Below are positions 9,686 to 17,040 of a stretch of DNA of 64,000 bases, one piece after another (within the stretch, counting starts at the first letter, position 1; each line of letters begins with the position of its first letter). The notes beneath the pieces are model-generated. The model saw only the letters and a program-made list of their open reading frames with translations. It did not search any database and was not told where the DNA came from. The stretch comes from Cladopsammia gracilis (Eukaryota; Cnidaria; Anthozoa; Scleractinia; Dendrophylliidae): contig JAJGOT010000205.1 of NCBI GenBank assembly GCA_022457155.1, positions 124,001 to 188,000 on the forward strand, in the 5' to 3' direction. The position numbers and the translations under genes were made by a program.

Positions 9686-11007
9686 TTATCTCATCCAGGC
9701 AAACAAGCCTGCTAAAGCAAGCGCACCCACACCAATGAGCGCCTTGTTTACATGATGCGGCTCGATCTTAGTCTCTTGTGTTGGTTCTGGTGTTGTGACT
9801 GGTGTTGGCGTGGGGGCTGGTTGTGGTTTTGGGTCTTTTGGCGCTATGCCCTGTGCCTGTGTCGCCTGTTTGTGAATCGGGTTCGACGGGTGGCTGTTTG
9901 GTGGATTAATTTTTGTCGGGCCACCGTCCATGGGGCGCAAGGATGCTTTTTTTGTGGCAAGATTGACATCGTTGTTAACACCAAGCTTCATTCCTTGCGT
10001 TGCCTGCATAAGATTGTTATTGTACCCCACCACGCTCTCTGTGTTGATAACCATGCGTGACGGCATCAGCCAGCTCCCAGGGGCAACTACAAAGTTTAGC
10101 CACACTTTCGTTGCTTGGATGGCCTGCTGATAATGCTGTACGCTCTTAGATATGTCGTTTAGTCTTATGCGTCCTCTAAGAGCGTGAGGAATGCTCTCTG
10201 CGTTTCGAATGCTCGGCCTCCACTCCCAAGAATGCTGCTGCGAGTGTTTGCTTGTGCACCCAGAATGCAGTACACAAAGGCCTCGATTGACTGATTCATA
10301 CGAGCGAGCCCTGGCTGTGTTAGCCCTTGTGAATAATTCGGCACAAAGTGCTCGAACGGACTAACAGCGCCCTGGTCGTTACGAACGAAGTATATGCCGT
10401 TTGCTCGATAGTTTGGGTCTTTTCTGTTTGTCACACGCTCGTCATCAAACAGGGCTAGATCGGGATCAGGATAGTTGTAATCAGTAGAAAGGGGCCCACC
10501 ATATGCGATCCAAATGTACACATTGCCAAGCCCGTGATTTTTGCCGTATGTGAAACGGAAGTCAGAACTGGGGTCTACACCGAACTCTTGGCAAATCCTC
10601 TTTTATGCGTCGATGTTGAACTTGTTATCTTTCTGGTTGAATGTGGGGTCGTCTGGCAAAGCACTCACGCTCTGTTCCCCACCCAGCTTGTAGAGTATTC
10701 GTCTTGTTGTGAAATAGACGTGAAACCTGTAAAATGACCGAAGCTGCGGGGTTAGGGAGAGAGTAGAGTTCTTATCAAACAGAAGGTCACGCGAGATCCC
10801 GCAGCCGGTTGTTGCACACCACAAAGCAAAGTTTAGTTGTTGTGGCCAGAAACTCATTTGCGGGCTGCCGAGCCACTTTCTCCCATATTTCGCGGTTGTG
10901 AATGTAATCTGTGTGTCTCTGAAAATGTTTCTGTATTTCGTTGTGAAATAATCAGTTGGCGTGACAAAGATCTTTTGCGCTTCATCGTTCAAGACAGAGC
11001 CAATCAT
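9686..11007 (-). pseudogene. Polinton structural protein with C-terminal membrane anchor, interrupted twice
   Basis: Three minus-strand pieces form one protein of about 440 residues. The first (11007-10603) starts MIGSVLNDEAQ and ends at a TAA at 10603-10605. Reading continues in the same frame to about 10165, where the frame changes. The last piece (to 9686) has a Pro/Thr-rich linker and ends in a hydrophobic anchor (ALIGVGALALAGLFAWM). The first half is rich in aromatic residues. I recall similar proteins next to cnidarian Polinton capsid genes; a minor virion protein is likely, but its function is not known to me. It has no TATATATA box of its own, unlike its neighbours. Upstream, its frame runs without a break into the stop codon of the gene at 11056-11508. 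Confidence 0.7.
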
Positions 11008-11055
11008 TATGTCTTTATCGATTGAGGTGGAGAATTCAATAGCAGGGATTGGTTT

Positions 11056-11508
11056 TTATGTGTTTCGGTTTAACGTCAACTGATAGGGAAAACCGCCAAT
11101 ATACTCTAAACCAAGGGCGTCTTTCATGGCTTGAGACCAATCCTTGCGGGGAATGTCTGAGGGCATAGCCCAGGAGCCTTGCCCCTCTGGGAAAAGCACT
11201 ACTGCTGAGGCTTTGTGCTTTTCGTCGAAAGAAACTTCTGTTGTAAATCTTGACATATCAGCATGCGGGAAACGCCTTTTGAAGTCTGAGATTGCCTTCG
11301 CTTTGGCGGCTGTAGAGAGTTTTGCAGCCTCCGGAGAACTCATCCAAGCAAGTTGCGGGTTTACTGCAGGTTGTGTTGTTCTAGGATGTTGATAGAGGGG
11401 ATTTTGGGGACGAGGAAAAAACGGGGACGGCGGCCCGTAATCGTGACCGCCAATATCCAGGCCGAGATTTGAACCAGGATTAAAACCACCAGGGCGTCTG
11501 CCAAACAT
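11056..11508 (-). CDS. small Polinton protein, Gly/Pro-rich start, unknown
   Basis: A 150-residue frame from the ATG at 11508 (MFGRRPGGFNPGSN), chosen because a TTATATAAATA box lies just upstream and the longer open frame would read through that box. The first 50 residues are rich in Gly, Pro and Arg; the rest looks like a small folded domain. The TAA stop lies in the same frame as the next downstream gene, which lacks its own box, so the two may be read from one transcript or were once one gene. The function is unknown; a capsid-associated or DNA-binding role would fit the basic start. Confidence 0.65.
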   Translation of the reverse strand: MFGRRPGGFNPGSNLGLDIGGHDYGPPSPFFPRPQNPLYQHPRTTQPAVNPQLAWMSSPEAAKLSTAAKAKAISDFKRRFPHADMSRFTTEVSFDEKHKASAVVLFPEGQGSWAMPSDIPRKDWSQAMKDALGLEYIGGFPYQLTLNRNT

Positions 11509-11511
11509 GGT

Positions 11512-11524
11512 TATATAAATATAA
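11512..11524 (-). promoter_or_regulatory. TA-rich box, minus strand
   Basis: TTATATAAATATA directly upstream of the ATG at 11508, back to back with the plus-strand box at 11531. Confidence 0.5.
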
Positions 11525-11530
11525 TTTAGA

Positions 11531-11538
11531 TATATATA
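11531..11538 (+). promoter_or_regulatory. TATATATA box of the penton-like gene
   Basis: The box lies five bases upstream of the ATG at 11544, in a 35-base bidirectional gap. Confidence 0.6.
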
Positions 11539-11543
11539 CAATC

Positions 11544-12217
11544 ATGGTTGTGTTAACAATCGTCCCATCTTCGAACCCTCACACCATCTACTTCGATCAC
11601 CCGCTTCAGAAACCGAGTTACATACGACTTGTCTCTTGTTCTTTTTACAACTCGTGGCATAATTTGCAGGTGAGATAACACTGTTTAAAAATGGGCCCAG
11701 TAAAGAAGGAACCGTAATGAGACTCCTTCCAGGACATTACACTCTTGACTATTTAGCAAAAGAACTAGAAAACGTATACACTGGGGTCTATTCTGATTAT
11801 AAACTAGCAATTGAGACAAACACACCACTAGGGCAGATGATCATTTTCAAAGAATACCCGGAAGAGGTGAAACTAGATCACGATCTGTCTGAATTGCTCG
11901 GTATAAGTGCTAAGTTGCTGTGGCCAACAACATTCGTCAAGAGTTTAACTTCACAAAGCACTTACTTTATCCACTGCGATCTGGTTGATAAACAACAGAA
12001 CCTGTTCAACGGGAAGCCCTCAACTGTTTTGGCTAAATTTGATCTTCGCGGAAAGCCGTATGAGAAAGTTTTCTATGAATCAACACAGCAGAACCTATTG
12101 CGTGACGTCTCGTCTGGTGATTATGTAAACAGCATAACTCTGTCTGTGAGGGATGAGAACAATGACATTTTCGACTTCAATAACATGCCTCTTGAATTTG
12201 AACTCGAGATAAATTAA
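11544..12217 (+). pseudogene. minor capsid protein (penton-like), one frameshift
   Basis: An ATG at 11544 opens a short frame (MVVLTIVPSSNPHTIYF) that is lost near 11668-11671. The adjoining frame continues to 12217 with a beta-rich region ending LRDVSSGDYVNSITLSVRD and an acidic, hydrophobic final strand. The total of about 224 residues and the characteristic ending match the single-jelly-roll penton (minor capsid) proteins of Polintons and adintoviruses, which fill the capsid vertices. One base gained or lost explains the break. Expression would start from the TATATATA box just upstream. Confidence 0.78.
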
Positions 12218-12222
12218 AATAT

Positions 12223-12230
12223 AATATATA
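12223..12230 (+). promoter_or_regulatory. AATATATA box
   Basis: The box lies six bases upstream of the ATG at 12237 and six bases after the penton-like gene's stop. Confidence 0.55.
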
Positions 12231-12236
12231 CAGACC

Positions 12237-12911
12237 ATGAGCTCGGCTAACGTGTTGCCATCAGCTCCTGAATACAGCGAGACTCAATCACTTTACCCAG
12301 TCTTATCCAACGGTGAAGACTTTAGACTCAAGAAAATCTCTGACTTGCAAAAGGAGCTTGAGTCACAGGCTGACCACTATAGACAGGTCGCAAAGAAATA
12401 CACGCGAACACACACCATTGTTCACGGAACAGCAGTAAGCTTTGGTTTCATTTCTACAGGCTTGTCTTCAGCCACAATCGTCACAGCTCTGACCGGAGCC
12501 GGGCTCGTCGCCAGCCCTGTTATTGGGGGTGTTGCTGTTATTACAAGTTTTTCAGCGGCCGGCCTCACTATGTTTAGCAGGCGGCTCGAGAGAAAAATTA
12601 CTAAACACGAGAAAATATACACACTCGCCCTTGCTAAACGAAACTCTGTCTTTGAGCTGGTTTCAAAAGCTCTAACTGACAAGCGTATCAGCGATTCAGA
12701 GTTCAAAATAATCCTCCGTGAGGTCGAAAGATATTATGAACTAAAGAACGAAATACGGTCTGGTGAAGCAAAGACCACCAAAGTAAACAAGGAAACTCAA
12801 ACTCCAGATCTTGAAAAACTCAGAGGAGAGCTTCGCAAAGAAGTAAAAGAAGAATTTCAAAAAAAAATAAATCGTCTTACCGCTGTGTCCAAGTCAGATT
12901 TGAAAGAGTAA
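12237..12911 (+). CDS. two-pass membrane protein with coiled-coil tail
   Basis: An intact 224-residue frame starting MSSANVLPSAPEYSE. Residues about 60-110 form two hydrophobic segments rich in Gly, Ala, Ser and Val joined by a short turn. They are followed by a basic stretch (SRRLERKITKHEK) and a charged helical C-terminus. I do not recognise a named family. The helical hairpin arrangement resembles membrane-active virion proteins in general form only. It is the last plus-strand gene before a 467-base gap that looks regulatory. Confidence 0.65.
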   Translation: MSSANVLPSAPEYSETQSLYPVLSNGEDFRLKKISDLQKELESQADHYRQVAKKYTRTHTIVHGTAVSFGFISTGLSSATIVTALTGAGLVASPVIGGVAVITSFSAAGLTMFSRRLERKITKHEKIYTLALAKRNSVFELVSKALTDKRISDSEFKIILREVERYYELKNEIRSGEAKTTKVNKETQTPDLEKLRGELRKEVKEEFQKKINRLTAVSKSDLKE

Positions 12912-13378
12912 ACTCGGGTTTCTCGCTTTCTATAACAAAAGAACGCAATTGTGTGACAAAGCGTGACATTGTGCGTGACTGTCACGCGTGACATTGCGTG
13001 ACACATAACGAAAAGGGACAAAACCCTAGTCAGGGGGTGCTCTGGCGGCTGTTTCGTTTGCCTAGCCTAGGCTAGGACTTTAACTCCTGACAGGGGAGTA
13101 GTCGTTTTCCCATTTAGCCTCTGGGAGCGAGGGCGAGTTCTCCTAGGAGATCTCTGTTTGAGCACCCCCCTGTATCAGTTGGGCCGGGGCTGGTTCACCA
13201 GGGGGTCACTAACTGACTCAGCAACCCCACTCCCCCTGGTCTGCGACATCGCATTTGCCGTAAGCAGGATTCAGTTCGAGCAAGTTGCCGTGCTTTCACA
13301 TGTGGTAACTCAAAAAGAACTACGCATGCGCAAATGATGTGTGACCAATTGAATATTTTGTAATTTCTACTTATAAAC
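12912..13378. other. non-coding gap with repeated TGACA motifs and GC-rich palindromes
   Basis: No gene is seen. At 12950-13005 the motif GTGACA/CGTGAC recurs at least five times in both directions. At 13033-13048 and 13156-13170 a pair AGGGGGTGCTC / GAGCACCCCCC can pair, with the palindrome CCTAGCCTAGGCTAGG between them, and CCAGGGGG/CCCCCTGG pairs follow at 13195-13245. This may be a promoter or replication control region between structural genes and the VLTF3-like gene. Confidence 0.4.
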
Positions 13379-14170
13379 ATGAATGCTAAACTTCACAAAC
13401 GCTTCAACGGTTCTGAAGCCTTCTACGAGGCTGAACTTTATAAACGCTTCAACGAACAAATCTCTGCCGTCAGATGTATGGATGAAAATAATAGATACAA
13501 GACTCAACTAGAGCGCTTGGATCTAAAGCACAAATTCATCCGGCTGCAAGGCTTCTATGGCAGTGATTACAGACCTGAGTTTTTACGCGCACAACTACAA
13601 GAGAAGCTCCAAAGCATCTTTGAATCTCTTTCTTTGACCGCTAGACAAGAACAAATCCAGCGGTATCGAGAAAACAGTTTTGTATTCATTTTAAACAGAA
13701 CAAAGAAAAATATAAAATCGTGTCAAAGCTGTGGAGGATATTTTACACTCATGTCTGAATCCATAGAAGTTGTCTTTGTCTGCAATACCTGCAGCCGAAT
13801 TGAACTACTAGACGACGTTGCCTTTTCTCGTGTAGACCTTTACAACAGAGGAAAAGATCTAGGCACAAAAAATTATAATTTCAAATATCGGCTTAATCAG
13901 CTATTCAGAAATAAATCTCCGAGATTGACCGATGACGAAATTAAACAAACTGTCTATGTTTACACAAACGTGAAACCTCATCTACCTAACAACACGTCAT
14001 ATAATTTTGCAATTCATAAAATCTTGGCCCTAATTCTGCCAGAGGGCCCAAGAAAACAGAAACTTTTATCTTACATACGACTTCCGAGGCAATCTATGTG
14101 TCTAAAATACGAGCCGTATTGGCAGGCAGCAATTCAGGCTGAAGAAATTGCTCCGCCAATTTATTCATGA
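13379..14170 (+). CDS. VLTF3-like late transcription factor candidate
   Basis: An intact 263-residue frame from MNAKLHKRFN. A four-cysteine zinc site is formed by C115, C118, C135 and C138 (SCQSCGGYF and VCNTCSR), followed by a helical C-terminal half with NTSYNFAIHKILALILP and RLPRQSMCLKYEPYW. This layout, a zinc ribbon followed by a conserved helical domain ending in a Trp-containing block, resembles the VLTF3 family of poxviruses and other large DNA viruses, where it drives late genes. Similarity was judged by eye only. It is oriented away from the structural genes and has no TATATATA box (the nearest signal is TTATAAA, just before the ATG). It overlaps the 3' end of the exonuclease gene on the other strand by 77 bases. 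Confidence 0.55.
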   Translation: MNAKLHKRFNGSEAFYEAELYKRFNEQISAVRCMDENNRYKTQLERLDLKHKFIRLQGFYGSDYRPEFLRAQLQEKLQSIFESLSLTARQEQIQRYRENSFVFILNRTKKNIKSCQSCGGYFTLMSESIEVVFVCNTCSRIELLDDVAFSRVDLYNRGKDLGTKNYNFKYRLNQLFRNKSPRLTDDEIKQTVYVYTNVKPHLPNNTSYNFAIHKILALILPEGPRKQKLLSYIRLPRQSMCLKYEPYWQAAIQAEEIAPPIYS

Positions 14171-15254
14171 GAAATGTCTCAACTTGAGAAGTGTCGTCAC
14201 GCAGTGATCTTGCGGCGCTGAACTTAGCTGACTGTCGAGGAACTTCAGAGTGCTCGGCTATTTTTTTGCGAAGACTTGCCAAGTCCTTGTGAAAGCGCTC
14301 GACCTTCGGTTGAATACTGTTCAAGAAACCCTCGTGCTTGACAATTTGAAGCTCTGTGACATCCAACAATTTCCATACAAACAATGCAACCGGCTTCGGG
14401 CCCTCGTCTGGAGCAAGGAGAGCCTTTTTCATTCTGTTGTGCCGCAAAAACTCCTCGTCTCCGTATTCTTTGCTGAACGACATTCTAACCGCGCCGTAAG
14501 AACACCAGAGGTCTTTCTCGGCTAATGAAGACATTATTTGCTCAAATGTTGAAGTTTGTTTAAGAGCGCCAATATCAATAAGTTCTGCTTGATTGCGTGT
14601 TAGCTTGAATTTTGAAAACAAATAACAGATGCCCCAAGCAAGAGCTGTGTGCACTTTTGTCTTGTAAATACTTCCGCCGTTTAAAAGATTATTACGATTC
14701 AAACTTGGCTCTATCTGGTTTAGAGAACACATTCTGAAGTAAGAATCAACGAAAAGGCCTTTGTTGACCATATCCCCGCTAAACGCAAGGCCAGTTTGTA
14801 GCTGGGTTGCATAATAACGAGGAACTCGAGACAAAGCTATTTTCCGCTTGAAAGGGCACTAAAACTCCAAAAGAATTACATTGTTTTCTTTGTCAAGGTA
14901 ATAGCCATCAGGGCTACATGTTACCTTTCGATATAATGGGTGGTCTGTTGCTAGATTAAGGGATATAGAATGAGCAAAAACTTTAACACAATGCTTCTGC
15001 TCAAAGTATTTACGAGCGAGCGATTCGAACAGATTGCCCCAGGTACAGGCCGTATTATTGTGCATGTCGGCTGGCTGTATTTTCTTTAAGAGCAAGCTCT
15101 GTGGTGTTTCAAATGGCGAAACTCCGGTCAAGGCTGCAATTTCGGATGCCCCAAGAGTATTTTGTCGATAGCTCACCCAGTCGGCGCTCTTTTGTTTCAG
15201 ACCAGTGTTCCTCGATTTGAGAAAGTTCAAGAACAATTGTGTTGTCGTCATCAT
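14094..15254 (-). pseudogene. YqaJ-type viral exonuclease/recombinase, nonsense at the active site
   Basis: The first part (15254-14859) shows the YqaJ/lambda-exonuclease pattern: TLGASEIAALTGVSPFETP, then WGNLFESLARKYFEQ, then CSPDGYYL and NNVILLEF. A TAG at 14859-14861 follows LLEF and occupies the position of the invariant catalytic Lys of this family. The same frame then continues through VPRYYATQLQTGLAF and GLFVDSYFRMC to a stop at 14094, about 387 residues in total. The single stop would leave a fragment without the last catalytic residue. Such 5'-3' exonucleases work in recombination or DNA end processing. The ATG overlaps the stop of the upstream zinc-finger frame. Confidence 0.8.
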
Positions 15255-15754
15255 TGATATACGAAGGGAAATTCAATTGGTAAAACCCGAGCATCTCTGT
15301 TTGCATTACGGATCCTGTGTAAAGGGTCAAGATCATTCAGGCTTATAGAGGTTTTTCGTTCTTGCTCTTGCTCATCAAGCCATTCATTCAGCTCATGCTG
15401 GCCGATGTTTGATTTTGCAAGGACATCTCGAATAACCACCGGGGGTGGTGGTGGTAAAACCACCGACGGTGGTGGTGGTGGTAAAACCACCTCATGTTCG
15501 TGAAGAACTCGAAGGGTTCTTCTAAAAGGCGGGCAACCATTTTTTAAGTACCTATAAATCGTTGGTTTAGACAATCTTCGATTGCAGCCGGGACAAAGCT
15601 CTTTCGGGCGTGGTTCTGTTCGCAGCTTCTTACAAGCGTATTTTTGATGCTCAACAAGCGAATGGCCTTGTGTGAAGTTTAAGCCGCAATGTCTGCAAGG
15701 GTTGTATTCGAACGTCCCTTTGTTCTTTGCATATAAGTCATCGCCTTCTTTCAA
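15251..15754 (-). CDS. zinc-finger protein with proline tracts
   Basis: A frame of about 165 residues with a CxxC...H...C finger (CRHCGLNFTQGHSLVEHQ), a second Cys cluster (CPGCNRRLSKPTIYRY) and two PPPPP tracts coded by a tandem DNA repeat at about 15438-15490. Its TGA overlaps the ATG of the exonuclease frame (ATGA), so the two may be translated together or once formed one protein. No ATG is found at the start; the frame opens after a TGA near 15760, so the true start is uncertain or lost. It lies next to the right TIR. A DNA-binding regulatory role is possible. Confidence 0.55.
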   Translation of the reverse strand: MKEGDDLYAKNKGTFEYNPCRHCGLNFTQGHSLVEHQKYACKKLRTEPRPKELCPGCNRRLSKPTIYRYLKNGCPPFRRTLRVLHEHEVVLPPPPPSVVLPPPPPVVIRDVLAKSNIGQHELNEWLDEQEQERKTSISLNDLDPLHRIRNANRDARVLPIEFPFVYQ

Positions 15755-15828
15755 CTCCCCTCATTTTCAAAAACGCAACGGCAGTCATTGATTCGTTGCC
15801 GAAGGGCATTATCGCCTTTATATGGGGT

Positions 15829-16084
15829 GTAAGGGTTTTTTCAATTGGCTGTCTCGCTTGCCGTTGCGAAGCCTCTTACGGGGTTTGAGGGAGGGGGTAC
15901 ATAGTAGTTGGTAGAGAGGCACGTCAAATACCGTTTTTCAGACCCCTTAATAAGCCGCCAAACGTCCGAGTTACCGGGCCCCAAGGGCGAATGCAATGAG
16001 ACCTGGGGGCCCGGTAACTCGGACGTTTGGCGGCTTATTTAGGGGTCTGAAAAACGGTATTTGACTGCCTCTCTACCAACTACT
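15829..16084. repeat. Polinton right TIR with 182-bp hairpin
   Basis: Inverted copy of the left TIR. 15903-16084 is the palindrome; 15829-15902 is the inner, less conserved part. The element ends ...CCAACTACT. Confidence 0.9.
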
Positions 16085-16350
16085 ACCATTGCTAATGTAA
16101 GTAGGGTTGTAGGAGACGCTGTGGTGACACTTGAGTAACGCTCTTTTACCGGAAGTGAGAGTCACCGGAAGTCACTAAACAGGAAGTGTAGTGGCAAAGC
16201 TATGAACCGGATGTGTACAATTTAAAATATGCGTGCATATATTTGCATGCAAAATCGTGACACAAAAAATAAAAATAATAAAAATGAAAATAATAAGAGA
16301 AACGGAGCCGAAAACTTACCTCATGCCGCTACGCGCATGAGTAATTAGGT

Positions 16351-16556
16351 ATACAAGACTTAGACGAATCACTGGCTTCATCGTGGTACCGCCTTCATTT
16401 ACAAAACATTCAATAGTAAACAACGTGGTTTGCAGGAACGATGACTGAATGAAAGGAGTAACTCTTCTCCATGTCGGACATATTCTTATCTTGTTTAAAA
16501 TATATCATAAAACTATCTTACGCATGCGCATGAGTATAGGCTGCTTGGAGCCTCTT
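16351..16556. repeat. right arm of inverted repeat flanking the Polinton
   Basis: Inverted copy of 785-993. Between the Polinton end and this arm, 16085-16350 is AT-rich sequence with no gene seen. Confidence 0.75.
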
Positions 16557-17040
16557 GTTTATCAATGAATGTATATAACAGCTTAGTTCAACCACATTTT
16601 GATTACTGTAATGTTGTTTGGGGGAACTGCGACATCGGCCTTTCTGAAAAGCTGCAAAAGCTCCATAATCATGCAGCCCATATTTAAATGTCTGCCAGTT
16701 ATGACTGTAATGCTGATCATTTGTTCCGGGCACTGGGTTAGCATAAACGTAAACACCAAAGATTAGTGTTGACATCTATTATGATGCACAAAACGGTACA
16801 AGGGATGACTCCTGAGTATCTGAGATCTAGATTTGTGTCTCGAGACGATATCACTTCTTATCGATTAAGGAATACAGAAAATAAATTGGCTCTTCCACAG
16901 CCTTGAACCCATTATTTAAAGAAAAGCTTCTCTTATAGCGGAGCTGGGTTGTGGAACAGCCTATCCCATGATCTACGATCTGCAGCGTCTTTAAATGATT
17001 TTAAATGTAAACTGTGTCACTACAGTTTTGAATGAGTTCA
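16557..17040 (+). pseudogene. LINE reverse-transcriptase C-terminal remnant
   Basis: Plus-strand translation gives NSLVQPHFDYCNVVWGN, TPEYLRSRFVSRDD and SGAGLWNSLSHDLRSA, the usual ending of a LINE polyprotein. At least three in-frame stops interrupt it (near 16683, 16740 and 16903). No RT core is present. Confidence 0.75.

Larger units (their letters stand above)
1010..16084. mobile_element. Polinton/Maverick element, adintovirus-like, 15.1 kb
   Basis: The element begins AGTAGTTGG and ends CCAACTACT, with long palindrome-containing TIRs. Between them lie the hallmark Polinton genes: family B polymerase with the D-x-x-S-L-Y-P and DTDS motifs, an rve-type integrase, an FtsK/HerA-type packaging ATPase, a capsid gene set, and coiled-coil and membrane proteins. 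No adenovirus-type cysteine protease was found. The 6 bp just outside each end (gaacat and accatt) do not match cleanly, so the target duplication is unclear. Several genes hold one stop or frameshift each, so the copy is inactivated but not old. Confidence 0.92.

Noticed and set aside
2797..14861. Alternative genetic code or general stop readthrough in the Polinton
   Set aside because: Both TAG and TAA interrupt genes, normal stops end intact genes, and frameshifts are just as common, so decay explains it.
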